From positions 290,635-354,634 of the forward strand of contig CH002076.1 in the NCBI GenBank assembly GCA_000149265.1: DNA of 64,000 nucleotides. Reading direction: 5' to 3'. Made by a program: the position numbers and the translations under genes. Position 1 is the stretch's first letter. Each line of letters starts with the position of its first letter. The notes under the pieces were generated by a model, which was not told the DNA's origin, did not search any database, and saw only the letters and a program-made list of their open reading frames with translations. Below are positions 1-12,253 of this stretch, piece by piece. This DNA is from Ciona savignyi (taxonomy: Eukaryota > Chordata > Ascidiacea > Phlebobranchia > Cionidae).

Positions 1-183
1 AAATACTAGTGCTGCTATCTCAGTATGCAGGATAATTCTCATTACTGCAATTTTAAACTGTTTATTTGACTCTGGTTTGAATTATTATCTTTGTTTAATT
101 CATGACCAAAATGGTTTCTGTTATTATAAACTTTCTTTTATGATTACACAAGCATATATAACAAAGGAGTTGTACTATTTTAG

Positions 184-3100
184 TGGCATCTGGCAATGTA
201 TGTTGTGCCGCGATTTGGACACTGCTTTGGAACAGGAAGCCACGACAAGCAAGAGGAAAAGATACACTGGTTTGCAAGGCAAAAATCTTAAAGTGAGTCT
301 TCTCGTGTGTTGGTAAAAACTTTTATTTCGTTTGATGATTTTGACAATGTTGTACTCATTGTGAGATATTTTAATATGATAGGGATATTTTATCACTGAA
401 AAAGACATTTAGTTTACTTTTTTTGTACATGGTGTGCATAAATTGTATAATGTGTAGTAGTTGTCTGTGCAACACCATAGAAGTGGACTCAATGTGATAT
501 CGCTTATCCTGATTACATTACTCTTATTTTGATGATAGTATTCTGCATATCTGTTTGATACAAAACCAATCCTCACAGTTGTGTGAAAGGATTCTACTAG
601 AACTCTTCTGCTTCAAGCAAAGTACACCTTTTCATTTTCCTGTCAAAACCTCCGTAAGTCATTTTTGTCATTGCTTAATTAGTGTGAAGCTGTGACATTG
701 TTTTTCAAATCATTTCTATGGTCCTCCTGCACTACCTAAAATATAATCAGCTACGCAATTCATCGTAAATAGTATTTTCTCTGCTACCAATAGAGACATA
801 GAAATGGTATAATCAAAATATCTAATTCACCAGTACAGACTTTTATTATTTTCCTGACATATGTTACAATCGTATAATATAAGCAACTGAAATATTATTG
901 CCTCCACCCAATAGATTTAAACAATTTACCCTTACAAAAAAATCTAAAATTGAAATAACATGAGATGATTAGTATACCTTTAGCAGCCCAACTATGGCAA
1001 CAAGAAGCTTTGACAATCCGTTTGTAACAACTATTCCCACCCTAGTGGTATAGTGGAATATTCCTTCTTACAAACCCCACCATGCAGGTACCTAATTACT
1101 ACAAGATAATAAAGGAGCCGATGGACTTCTTGAAGATAAAGAAGAAGCTGCTGCATGCCCACTTCAGCCATTATGAGGATTGTGAGGCGTTTATATCAGA
1201 CGTACTTCTTGTTTTCACCAACTGCTACTTGTTTAATGGGGTAAGATCGGTTGTGTATTTTGCAGGAAAGTGGGGATCAGCAAAGAAGGTTTTTTCTAAA
1301 ATTTCAATTAATTACTTGCTAGTTGCCCGTGTGGAATGTAGTTAGTGCGTGTAGTTGCCCGTGCTAGTTGCCCGTGTGGAATGGCAGATTAACAATGGCA
1401 TGACCAACTGGTACAAAACTTAAAATGAACTATTTTGATGAACATTTATTTAAATATGAATTTTAAATATAAATTTCAAGTAAATTGGTTTGTAAATACT
1501 TATAGATCTGTCAGCTCATTTTATTGTGGAAATAAGATAATTAATCAAATTACTTTTCATGTACAAACACAATCAAATTTCTCAATAACTTGTGTTGTTA
1601 TGTCATATATGTTGGTATATCTACTAATTTATTCTTATTTTTTGCTGCTTCTATTTTGTTATCTTTTTGTTCTTAAATTACTTATTTTCCAGGAACAAAC
1701 TGTTCTTGGTACGATGGGTCGGGAAGTTCAACAATTCTTCTGTGAACGTGTTCACGCCTGGCTACCACATATGAAGGATAATTTAGCAAACCTAATTGAG
1801 GAACAGAAACAAACTCTTGCAGACAGCCATGTGAAACCAGGTAAATTGAACCACCACAATTTGGATTCATTATTTATTAGATTTAGCATGCAGTTAGTGC
1901 ACAGTCATACAAATTCTCTTATTCCTAGGTGTGCAATAACGCATCACTTCTTATGAATATATGGTTAATGATAATTTTTTAAGATATATTATTTAATGGT
2001 CTTTTTAAGCAAGCTTTAATTTGTAGTTTAATTTAATATTGTAATTGTTACAATTTTAACTCCCGATGCAACCGTGTCCATAAAGTACCATTGCAGCTTT
2101 CTTGAATGTTCAGGCTGACTATGAATGTTTGATTTTAGCATTTACTTTACAGAGTATACGATACAAATAAATGTATAGTGTAGATTTGTAGAATCATACA
2201 CAACTTTTTATAGTATTTGAAACTTCTAGCACTTTATTTTGTTTGCTTTAAAACAAGTTTAAAACAAGTATGTATAAAGATAAAATATAATTGGTTAGAC
2301 CACAGAACCGAAAAATTGTAGCAAAACCAGAGTAACAGATAATTTTTTCCATTGATTGTTTGCAAAAATTCCACAAGTGCTCAGTTAATATTTAAGTTGT
2401 TATTGGCACTTACAGAAAGGTAGGCATTTTTTGACTAGTATATGAAAAAAATAAATATATGATTAGTAATATGCTCTTGATATAGCGCTTATATTACCAG
2501 ATAATGTTTTTTGATTTATATAAATCAAACTATTAAAATGTGGTCAATGGTCACTGTCTCTAATATAAACTTCAAATAAAAATGGCATTATTTCTAAGAA
2601 AAATTGTTATATTGGCCATATTTTTTTGTTTATGTACAATATATCAATAATGTACTCTTCTGCTAATTAATATTTCATGTTCTTGAGACATTAAGAATGC
2701 TTACTAGGCTAAAATATATATTTCCATTTTAAAAAACCAATTGCCCATTCATTTTTCTTATATGATACAATTGTGGATACAATATTCAAAGATCTAAGCT
2801 AAAGTGTAGGCCTGGTTCTTTAAGAAAACTGTCGTAAACACACTTATTTCACTAGGAAATAAAACTTAAAATTCCATTTGTTCTAGTGCTGAACACTGCT
2901 GAACAATCAAAGCATGTTGAAAAGCAGAAGCCACTTCCATATGAACACGATGAGCTTTGGAAACCAGATATTGATGAACCAGACGATGTAATCTATTTTT
3001 CAGAATTCAAAAGAATATCTTAAATTTGTTTGATGTAGATTTTATATGGTGTTATTGTTTAGAAATAATGATAAAAGATAGAATAGGATATTCATGTTTA

Positions 3101-3615
3101 TCCTCGGGAATGGGAAACGCAATGGGTGTTAAACACACGGTTAACATTCAGATAACTTCATGCTCACCGTCGGGTTATTGAAGCTATTGCAAAGTTAAGA
3201 CAAAACCAAGTTTCATAGATAAATAGAATCTACTTGTCATGGTTACGATTTGTAGATTAATGTACTGTACTGGTTCATTAACTAAACAATGGGTGTGACA
3301 TGTTCTAATCATGAAAGATGATTTTAAATTCTCATGAATGATGATTTACATTTTTTATTTGCCTGTATTAAATGATGTTGCAATTGCTTTTAGTTTTAAC
3401 TTGGAATGTAATCCAATAATCTATATAATATTTATCTTTACTTTATTTCTTAATATCCTGGATCTCCACAATTGTTACATGACGTATATATACAGGATGA
3501 TGACGTCATTGGAAGCGCCACGACGAGTGATGGCGTCAGCGAAGAGCATTCCGACACAACCGATGATTCCCGGCGCCGGAAACAAAGCAAAAGCGGCATC
3601 GTACACATTCAGTGA
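184..3615 (+). CDS. TRIM24/TRIM33: TIF1-family PHD-bromodomain protein, 3' part (TRIM24/TRIM33-like)
   Basis: Six exons: 184-292, 579-653, 1088-1240, 1693-1840, 2887-2987 and 3496-3615. All have AG/GT borders and phases that join. The 5' part lies outside the window. The first exon ends a PHD finger (GIWQCMLCRDL). The second reads CERILLELFC, and the third holds the core of a bromodomain (VPNYYKIIKEPMD, then FTNCYLFNG). TIF1 proteins (TRIM24, 28, 33, 66) are nuclear corepressors or E3 ligases that read histone tails through this PHD-bromo pair. The exon at 1693 continues the bromodomain helix region, and the last two exons encode an acidic tail (EPDDDDDVIG) ending in IVHIQ and a stop. The ORFs extending into the introns at 1241-1345, 1435-1692 and 3338-3495 are read-through. 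Family assignment is firm; which TIF1 paralogue it is cannot be decided from this part. Confidence 0.85.
3082..3195 (-). repeat. 5'-truncated tRNA-derived SINE (family 1) in last TIF1 intron
   Basis: On the minus strand this is the 3' half of the same repeat seen complete at 8021-8322. It has the block preceding 'cccattcacggggataaac' and ends in a TATCC-type tail (read on plus as 'ataggatattcatg'). The tRNA-like head is missing. It is diverged, so probably an old insertion. Confidence 0.7.
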
Positions 3616-3690
3616 GATACTTTCAAACAAAAGATTACACCAAAAAATCAAACCAAATATGAAAAAAAACCTAATATCACTGGCTACCAT

Positions 3691-3733
3691 ACGATCACAC
3701 ACACATCCACGCACGCACACGCACACATACACC
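3691..3733. repeat. CA-rich microsatellite
   Basis: Interrupted (CA)n/(CGCA)n tract in the 3' UTR of the TIF1-like gene. Simple repeat, no further function evident. Confidence 0.8.
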
Positions 3734-4021
3734 CATTGGATGCTACATTGGTTATAAAATGGAATTTCCTTATTATATAGAGCTTCAAAGAGTGTTCACT
3801 GTACAAATTGACTAGCATATTGAAGTACATAACAGTCCATATCTAGTCTATTTTTTAATCCAGTTGAAGCACTTGTGAAATTCTGTGTTAGTTCATTGTA
3901 GCAAAGTTTTGCTTTTCAATAAGTTTTGAGATGTTATGTTGTTCAACAACAATAGCGAACCTATTGCTCTTTGCGTTACGTTAATGTTATTTACCCATTT
4001 CAACTTAGAAACTGCTCTTCT

Positions 4022-4027
4022 AATAAA
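4022..4027 (+). terminator. Polyadenylation signal AATAAA for the TIF1-like gene
   Basis: Canonical AATAAA about 400 bases after the stop at 3613-3615, the first such hexamer on this strand downstream of the stop. It would give a 3' UTR of roughly 420 bases. Inferred from sequence only. Confidence 0.5.
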
Positions 4028-4049
4028 ACTATTGTGCAAGTATTCGATT

Positions 4050-4798
4050 ACTATCATTTTTGTAAATTCTAAATTATTTTACTGGTTTTGTCATTTTTTT
4101 CTTTATTTTATAAAAAAAAGGCAACAGGGTCGCCTGTTTCCATCGTTAAATTCGACTGATCCAATAGAGGTAAAACTCTCATAAATGCTAGCTCATGTGG
4201 AAGAGTTTGGACTCTAGATGGATATAATTTGTTGTGTAGCTTCAAGAGAATTTTCCAGACTCCGAACTGTAGGTATAGCTTGAAATACCCTAAAGTTGTA
4301 AATATAGGTCGCTTGGCGAGTTTAAACTATGGTTGTTTCTTGTTCCTTTACCAGTTGATTTGTCTTTTAACGAAAATTTAAATAGGAACATAGGTGCAGT
4401 CAATCATTAACTTATTATAATGAAACGCAAGTATATTAGCCTCATAATTACCCAAAAACTAACAAACAATTTTTTTAATTTTCAAATTTATTTTGTTTAA
4501 AATCTAAATTAAATAAGCTATACAATTATATTTTGAATGAAATAGAAATTAGCACAGTGATATACAAAGACACGCAGAAACTTCAAGCAAGTTTGCTTTC
4601 ATTTAGATTAAACCAATAGCACAATGTAGTTTAATCGACAAATTTTATGTAAATTAGGAATCATGCTGCATTTTGTTTTTGGTAAATTAAACTACTTAAT
4701 AATAAAAAAAACTATACCATAAAGGCTTATGTGGAAAAATAGATCTACAAGAATATCGCATAAACCATCTACATGAACTTGTGGCGGACTGGCCCAGT
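4050..4798. other. Convergent intergenic region between TIF1-like gene and carbonic anhydrase A
   Basis: AT-rich with no supported gene. 4579-4640 is nearly the same as 12068-12125 (both contain 'cttcaagcaagtttg' and 'tagtttaatc'), about 130-220 bases past the stop codon of each carbonic anhydrase. The carbonic anhydrase duplication therefore extends into the 3' flank. A reverse-strand AATAAA lies near 4487. Confidence 0.6.
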
Positions 4799-7057
4799 TT
4801 AGAGCAAGGAGGCAACCAGAAGTATACCGACCACTATGACATGGAATGCTGGTTGGTAGCTTTCTGACCCCGAGAATGATAATGTGCGAGAAATGTTTCT
4901 GTTGGCTGGATCTTGAAGCGGCCTGAAGTTGTTAATCAGGGGAACCAAAGGGTCGCCAGGCAGGCTCGAAAAAAGGCTGTTGCCGTAACGGATTATGTTC
5001 GCCTGGAAGAGAGATCATATTACAAACAAAAAAAACGATTTTTAATGGTGTCCATTATCCTGACCAACGCTTTTGACTAACATCAGTGTGCGGTAATCTG
5101 AGCCAAGCGTTGCTATAGAAATATAAAACTAATTAGGTATGTCTATACCATTAAGGTCACACTGTCTGTACCCTTGAAATATAATATTCTAGATAAATGA
5201 CCAAGGGTCGGTATTATGCCAGTTTAAAAATTTTCCTTTCATTTTAATTGCGCGCACCTGAGCTGGAGTGAGACGTACTGGTGATTGGAAAACATACCAC
5301 AGCACGCTTTCATAGCACGGCGGCGTAGTTAGAGAACCCCTGCAAACAGAAAGTCTCCGATTTAGATTTATAATATTGCGTTAACCTTGTTTAGACAAAA
5401 TGTTGCTTTAAGGCAAATCTTCAAAAAGTGGAGCACGGGCATAAGTTATTCAAAGATACAAACACAATAAATTATCTTTTACTAAAATCTAATATTCTAG
5501 AATAGTTCATAATCATTTAGCTCAGTCAACGATATTAACTTGTAGGGGAAAAAGGCTGTGAAATTGACTTGTACTCAATTTGGTATCTGCACATCACTGT
5601 CATTAATACACAGGCTGGTCATATTTGCCGTACCATATAACGATGCTTAGTGGGGTTACCAAACGTAATACGGTTGGTTCTACTTACTTGTAGCGATAGT
5701 AATCTCCTATAACTTCTGGTGGGACGAAATTGTAGTTGGGAACAGGTGTTACAGTGACTTCGTCATTCAAATAGGTAATGTTGTGTTGGGCCAGTCCTAA
5801 TATACCTTGGGCGGTGGGGTTTATAACGAGACTGGTGTCCTGTGGAAGAAATAGGCCGTGATGCGATTTAGATTTGTGTTCGTCCAGACATGAATTCAAT
5901 ACACAACACCATAAGATCCTGCGTACCCATGCATTGGGAAATATTACTGGCTGATAAAATACCCATAATGGGCTGGACACCAATACCGCCATAACAATTG
6001 GTTGATGCATCTGACGCGCTAACCATTCGACAGCACATCATCTTACATCGACAAAGAAACCGAACACCACCAATCCGTCTGGTTGAACAGCTGCTTCAGC
6101 CATTGTAGCATACTTTGTGTTCTTGTGCACCATATGCATTTCCGCAAAGTATGAAACGCCATTCATTGTGTGTTCCGATCCAGTGCTGCCATTTCCACCC
6201 CAGTGAAAATGTAAATTCACAAACTGCATGTACGAAACACGTGTACTGATATAGTTTAATGACATGTTAAAGATATGGATGTATACAGTTATAAATATAC
6301 ATAAGCTAAATTAGAAAGTCAACAATGGCCTGTTGCAAGTTATTAAACAATAAACGGGAATATACTCGTCAGTACAAAGTCCAAACAACAAGTGGAAACT
6401 ACAATTATAGATCCAATTTAGCGTGATATTTTTTTCTAAATTAGTAAACAATCTACCTATTACAACACCATAGAATGTTTTTACCTGATAAGAACCAGGT
6501 AGTTGGTACTCTGCTCCACTTATAATGTAACCTCCCGTGGCCTCCAAGGAAACTGCAGGTATAACAAAGTGAGAATGATATAAATGTTATACAAGAAATT
6601 TACATCCAGTACTGACTGATAATGCTGATGATATTTATACACCGTGATCATTGTCTATAACGTACTAGATTTTCCTGTATTTTTTACTGTGGCACCGGTC
6701 AGAGTTGAAGATGTGAACAATCCTATTGGAAATTTGCTGAGCGTCGAGTCGACCGTTGCATTTGTGGAGAATAGTGGAATGGGTGATTGCAGATTCCCAC
6801 TGCATGTGGGGTAGATGTTGGACCAAAAAGCGGGTCCTGAAATGGAAATGAAATAAAATCCTGCGTTTAAAGTAATTTGCAAAACGATTTACCTATATTT
6901 CCACTGTAGCTGTACAGCGCATTACAGACATCTGCGAAAAACTGACAGTTAAAAAAATCCTGAATTATTTTTGAGACAAATTATTTTATTACAGGTAATG
7001 GCACCAACTATAATACTTACTTAAGACATAAAGTAGCACCAGAATGTAGTTATACAT
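4799..7057 (-). CDS. CA: Secreted, GPI-anchored-type alpha-carbonic anhydrase, copy A
   Basis: Eight exons, low to high: 4799-5002, 5258-5339, 5688-5839, 6047-6223, 6485-6552, 6666-6836, 6893-6931, 7021-7057. They give 930 bases, 309 residues. The enzyme hydrates CO2. The visible family core is: YSYSGN then GPAFW; GNLQSPI; zinc ligands in HFHWGG and EMHMVH; gate residue Glu in GSEH; SLTTPPC with the active-site threonines. The N-terminus is a short hydrophobic leader (YILVLLYVL). The C-terminus ends in a hydrophobic run ([13 protein letters not shown]) directly before the stop, as expected of a GPI-attachment signal and of CA IV-type enzymes. The proton-shuttle His64 position (normally NNGH) reads NTGK, so the shuttle is Lys here. 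The start is the first ATG of the leader exon. It is a close paralogue of the gene at 12254-14639, with the same intron positions and phases. Confidence 0.93.
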
Positions 7058-7593
7058 ATTGGCAACTATGGTTGATTCTCTTTGGATAGCAAGAGTCTGA
7101 ACACGTAACGAAATGGCAAGTCAACCACTTGTTTAAATAAAACAGTTGATGTAAAACACGAAGAAAAAAAGCTTAGAAAGAAGTAATCCAACACCTCACT
7201 TTGAAATCAACGCTTTACATGTATATTGACCGATTGTCCGGCTGTGTAGGTCAAAAAGACAAAACGGTCATATAGACTAGCAACGGTCCCAGTGATGTTT
7301 TTTCCTGTTTTTTCAAAAAAATTAAGATTTCTTCGTCAAATTAGACTCGTTTCGTTGTTTCGGCATTTTGAACATGTTATGCAATGTTTTTCTGTGATTT
7401 TATGTAATTATTGTGTTGCAAAAGGAATGAAAAAATACTAGCTTTACCGTTGTGGCATCACAATTAACAAACGCTGCTGGAAGATAATACTGTAAGACAA
7501 GGCTTCCCCAGTTAAGGTTACCGGTGCGCAAAGGTTAAGTATTCTTGCACCATCGGTAACAAACGTCACAAAACACCACCTCTCACTTTTTTT

Positions 7594-7700
7594 CGGGGTA
7601 GGTTTCGAACCAAAAAAGGGCTTGTCATCATTCCCGTTTTTTTATATATTGAAATCCGTATATATCGGCCGCGTTAACCATTCGGCCACACGACCGTACA
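7594..7700 (-). repeat. tRNA-like repeat (family 2)
   Basis: Read on minus: starts GTACGGTCGTGTGGCCGAATGG, with an A-box-like TGGCCGAATGG, then a long AT-rich insert, then a B-box-like GGTTCGAAACC. Related copies are at 15760-15864, 19930-19975, 20789-20897 and 29138-29240. The head resembles a Ser/Leu-type tRNA, but the spacing between boxes and the divergent ends argue for a pol III-derived SINE or tRNA relic rather than a working tRNA. Confidence 0.6.
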
Positions 7701-8020
7701 ACACCAGCTCTCACTGGCTGTTGTGGTCATTAAACGGTTCACTGACCCCACCCAGTGGTTGTTTAACATAAAACCGAACTCTGCTCCCTGCTTATAATCT
7801 GATTATATGATTTCCTTCGTAACAAGGTCCTGTACTGGTTTTGATAGTTTTTTTGTTAATCGCTTGTATTCTTTAACACATTAATTGCGATGTGCTTTAG
7901 CACCTCAAATGTTGTTGTCCGGTTATATGTTTTGTCTTATTTAGCCCTATGTCCTAGTTATATGTCATTTAATTCAAAACTGTTGGCATAACCAGTCTCT
8001 GAATAGTATACATTAAATTT

Positions 8021-8322
8021 GTGCGGCCCGGTGGCCTAGCGGTTAAGTGCGTCCCCTTTCAATCGAACGGTGGCAGGTGCGAAACTGGTCGCTAGCTAGT
8101 CGGTTGTGTCCTTGGGCAAGGCACTTTACGGACATTGCCTGAACCCAGTGGATTAATGGGTTTTTACCAAATTGAAGGAACGTGTCTATCATATACAACA
8201 CACTGCAATAGCTCCGGTAACCCGACAATGGGCGCGAGGTAATCTAACGAATGCCCGTGTGATAACCCCCTAGGTTTTCCCATTCACGGGGATAAACATG
8301 AATATCCTATCCTATCCTATCC
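8021..8322 (+). repeat. Full-length tRNA-derived SINE (family 1; resembles Ciona Cics-1)
   Basis: About 300 bases. A tRNA-like head has an A-box-like 'tggcctagcgg' and a B-box-like 'ggtgcgaaactgg'. A conserved body follows ('cttgggcaaggcacttta', 'cccattcacggggataaac'), and it ends in a pure (TATCC)n tail. It is the best-preserved copy here and the reference for the copies at 3082, 10938, 32998, 34861, 40032, 46013, 58030 and 62229. The link to the named element Cics-1 is from memory of Ciona repeats and needs a database check. Confidence 0.8.
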
Positions 8323-8488
8323 TTAATAGTATACCTATTTCTTTCTTTATGTCCATTATTCATGTCATACAAACAAATAAGTTTTAGTTTATTCATCAGA
8401 GTTTAAATCGCAACAAAAACACATTTACGGAGCTAGAATAACGTTGACAATAATATATAAACGGCACCGAACACATGAATTAAATATT

Positions 8489-10690
8489 TTAATGGTTTAA
8501 AGGAACAAAACGTTGTCTATTTTTTCTTTTTCTTTGAATTTTATTCGCCTCTTTGGTGAACGCAAGTTCGTTTGCAATCATTTTCTGACATGTTGTGTTT
8601 CTTTTAGCACTCGGTCTCAGGTTATAGCTAGTGATATTTACTCCTTTGGGTTTGTACATTGTCCTCTTGGCTTTTATATCTCTGACTTTCGACAAGTCAA
8701 CAGCCTCGCCCTCAACAAGGCAGTTCAGCGATGCCAGTCTGTTGATTTCCTTCAGCCGACCAACCTTTATTGCCATCTTCTTTACACCATACAAATGAAT
8801 TTTGTTCCAAAAAGTGGCGTTAAAGTGCGCATATAAAGCGCTATCAGCTTTGTTCCATTGTTTTGATTTCTCGCTTATTCTTTTCTTTGCCTCTGCATTT
8901 TGGTTCTTTGTTCGAGCGTTCAAGGTCAAACAAGCCACTTCCTCCAAGTCCCAGCACATCATCTCACTCAGCAAAACTGCTGACTCGAGAAAATAATCCG
9001 AAATTAATACCAGGTTGAATATTCTCTCAATTTCATTGATCGTGTGTTTTAAGTAAGAGGTATTTTCATTTAAATTATCAAAGCCGAGATCAAACATTGT
9101 TGGATTTTTAGTAAAGTGCCAGTAGCTTGATCTATTGTATGGGTCGATATATCGAGAAGCATGTGTCAGCCACTTTTCAGGTGCTTTATTCGTTTTCTGA
9201 TGTACTTTTTGAAACTCTGGAACGATTGGCCAAAAATATTCAAAAGTAGACTCAAACAATTCTCCAGGCTCTCGCAGAATAGTGACGTAGGCGGGAGTTC
9301 CCCTCATTACGTAGTTTACCTCTTTGTGATTGAAGCGCATATGGTGGCATACGATGTCATTATTGTGGGAGTCTGTAATAATATCCAAATTATCAACACG
9401 AGAGAGCGTTGTTTTGGCGAAATGACAGAAACCTATGTACTTTTGTTAAAAAATACGGACCTATATAAGAATTGTGCGCTGTAAATATGATTGATTCACA
9501 AAATCTGTATTTTTTCTAATTTAATTAAACCATAGTATTCGCTTGTGCTGTTCATTTATAGAAAATGTAATTCGTTCTAAATCGTCTAAATTTTAAATTA
9601 CTCTTTTAATTTTACTTTTGGACTTTTTTAGTTTAATTTTATTGTGCATCAAGGCATATATTAACGAACAGTAACATTAACAATTCTTGGTTTAAATACT
9701 CACGCCTTCCAAGAACGCTTCGCTTGTTGAACATCGCGGGGTAATTAAAGTCGTGAAGATTGTCCGGAAAAGCGATTTGCAATTCATGCTTTAAGCCATA
9801 CCTCAACAAAATATTCTAAGTACAAGAAAGATGCTTTACTCCAAACGTTGGTGTTGCACTTGTATTAAATTCATTCAACCATATTTAACAATACTCTACC
9901 ATTCACATTTGTGTTTAGTATATAAAATATGTTATGTGGTGTTAAAAGGGGGAATAAAGATATAGCCCACTATTTTACATGGGCCTTATATCTAACATAA
10001 CAGATATTCGTGAAAGAGACAAGAGCTTCAGAACTTTATTTTTAGGTGTAAATTAAATGGAATACCTGAATAGCTGAACTCGCGGTCTTGTGTGTCTTAA
10101 CAAAAACAATTTGATTTTTTCTTGAGCACGATTTCCGGTGCTCGCGTAACTTATAGAGATCACGAGATTCCACGAATCGTTGGGCTCTTTTCATTTGCAC
10201 CAAACCATGTCTATGATGATAATAACAAAATAAATTGCCAGTTTACTAGTCTTGATATTACGGACTTGAAGATTTGAATTTAAATTGTTTTTTTTTCATA
10301 TTTGATTTCTTCCAATATTCTGCATCCAGGCGAAGCTCTATCAGCTTTTGTTTCATGCGTTCCAATACTCTTAAAGTGAAAGATAAAAAGTCGGCATTCT
10401 TAGAGTGTAATATCATCGCTATTCTTTTTTCAGATTGGGCAATTTTGAAATTTAGGAATCAATTTTGAAATTAAAAGCGACCACATGTTTTGCATTAAGG
10501 CCCTTCCTTTAAAAGGGCAAACTGACCTTTCTGAGCCTTGGTAATCTATGAATGGGACAAGTTCTTACCTTTTCGATAAATCGTACACAGCTATCTTAAT
10601 TACAGTAATTAGTAGAATAGGAAATAATATAGTAAACATCATTCGGTTCAAAACAACTTTTCTTGAACATGTTTTTAGAAAATGTTTCAT
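8489..10690 (-). CDS. GAL3ST: Galactose-3-O-sulfotransferase (GAL3ST family), intact
   Basis: Five exons, low to high: 8489-9372, 9704-9815, 10066-10210, 10262-10423, 10569-10690. They give 1,425 bases, 474 residues. This is a type II Golgi enzyme that moves sulfate from PAPS to the 3-OH of galactose on glycolipids or glycans. The first exon has a basic N-terminus and a signal anchor (MMFTILFPILLITVI). The 5'-phosphosulfate-binding loop is KTHKTASSAIQN. Next come NILLRYGLKHE and FNYPAMF, then CHHMRFN and the 3'-phosphate site TILREPGELFESTFEYF. Family blocks LVLISDYF and ALYAHFNATFW follow. The C-terminal tail is unusually basic (IQRKRKNRQRF). The last four phases fit GAL3ST homologues closely. 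The second exon (10262-10423), a charged stem, is supported only by phase and has a poor polypyrimidine tract, and its 51-base intron is very short. Confidence 0.85.
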
Positions 10691-12253
10691 CTTTTTTAAT
10701 TTGGATTTTATATACCTACACTACTTTTCTGCATTCATAACAGTATAATAAGAAAACTTGTATATAGTAATGTGAATCTAATCCTAGATATATATTGCAT
10801 CTATATTAGTCACTTAGGCCAAGCACTTTCATTTTGTGACTATAAATCCACAAAATTAAACAATTTTTTCTATCCTAAAATGCAAAAATTTCGGTAATCT
10901 TTAGCCTCTAACTAAGACCGCAGTATATAGGATATAGGACATTCATGTTTATCTCCGTGAAGGGGAAAACGAAAGGGGCGTTTACACACCGGCAGTCTTG
11001 TATTCATGTTTATCCCCGTGAATGGAAAAACGCTAGGGGCGTTTACACACCGGCAATCTTGAGAAAACATTACCCTTCGTTGTGCAATAAAACATTAATT
11101 CGCGAACAAGATTAAAGCAAACCTTAACTCTGACTTGATAAACATGAAATAACCTACACTTTCCTAACTTAAATAAACAACTACTTGTACATTCTGGAAT
11201 AATGAAAGTTTGATCTGACATGGATGTTTAAATAACACAAACAAGCTAGTACTCATTAATATTATTACAACCATGGCCACTTTGCAGGGATTTTAATAAT
11301 GAGCTGTGGCAAGCATTGCCCATATAATAAATTCTCGATAGGAGGAAAAAAAGTTAATCGTTTAATCTATTCTATAAGATTACGTACAATGGGTTAAGTT
11401 GTCTAATCCTATTGGGCCTGGATCCTTCCTAAACAAATACCCCCGCGTGACATCCGTCAATAATGATTTAACCTTAATAACCTTAAAACTGGTTTCCTTT
11501 CGAATCCCCCTTTCTTATAGGTAATTATCAGTTATCGGTTACTGATTCCGTTAACAGGAAAACGGTAAGCAACTTCGTGCAGATAGATAAAACCATATTT
11601 ATCCATTTACCCCAGTTACACAGCCATTGCATTGCTCATTTTCAAAATTAAATAAACTTACGGTCTAAAAAGGTTACAAACGATAATTGCAGTTCAATGC
11701 TTAAAAAGATCAACTTTAAAATACTTTTATGTAAAACAGTCAAAAACCTTGTTTTCGTTGTTAAACAAGTCTTAAATATATATTACAAAATTACTTGGGA
11801 AAGATACCTTTAAAGCGCATGAAAGTCATTGCCTATAAATAAAATGTATGTCGCAGCTAATATGTTGCTTTAGGAAGTGATTTATCTTTTGACTGAAGTA
11901 ATTATCTATACAATTTTGCATAATACAGAGGCTGACAATACTAAACACAATGTTCACAATACTGAAAAGTATTGATAAAATAGAATAATTACTATAATGC
12001 TTTACAACTTAAGACTTTGAATAGGATCACAGTGACGCATATGTTCAAATTAACTAGCACACTAGAACCTTCAAGCAAGTTTGCCTTCATTTAGACTAAA
12101 CTGAGTGTATATGTAGTTTAATCAGTGCTACATTGTTACACAATTAAGAGGGTTTTCTAATAATGAAAAAGGATATCCGATTAAACGGTAATGTAGGTGG
12201 ACATGTGATGAAACCCATCAGGTACATATTTTGTCATATGGTGGAAACCCAGT
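10691..12253. other. Intergenic region between GAL3ST and carbonic anhydrase B
   Basis: AT-rich with no supported exon. It carries the 5' flank of GAL3ST, a doubled SINE tail (10938-11061), and at 12068-12125 the 3' flank shared with carbonic anhydrase A. Confidence 0.6.
10938..11061 (-). repeat. Two tandem copies of the SINE family 1 3' end
   Basis: Two direct copies of about 60 bases (10938-10998 and 11001-11061). Each reads 'attcatgtttatc..cgtgaa' and then 'ggggcgtttacacaccggc'. Only the end of the SINE is present, twice in the same orientation, so this is a local duplication or two 5'-truncated insertions side by side. Confidence 0.75.

Larger units (their letters stand above)
7058..8488. 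other. Spacer between carbonic anhydrase A and GAL3ST
   Basis: Holds the promoter side of copy A and two tRNA-derived repeats (7594-7700 and 8021-8322). I see no further coding exon. The equivalent spacer above copy B (14640 to about 15405) lacks the 8-kb SINE, which explains part of its shorter length. Confidence 0.6.

Noticed and set aside
1435..1956. Single 173-codon ORF in the TIF1-like gene
   Set aside because: Only 1693-1840 is exon; the first part translates an AT-rich intron with a polypyrimidine tract and the last part runs past a good donor.
3338..3757. 139-codon plus ORF
   Set aside because: Wrong frame; the true last exon (3496-3615) uses another frame that continues the acidic tail and stops at 3613-3615.
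8021..8110. tRNA gene candidate with A- and B-like boxes
   Set aside because: Same sequence recurs at several sites, joined to a constant body and a TATCC tail; it is the head of a SINE, and no clean acceptor stem is present.
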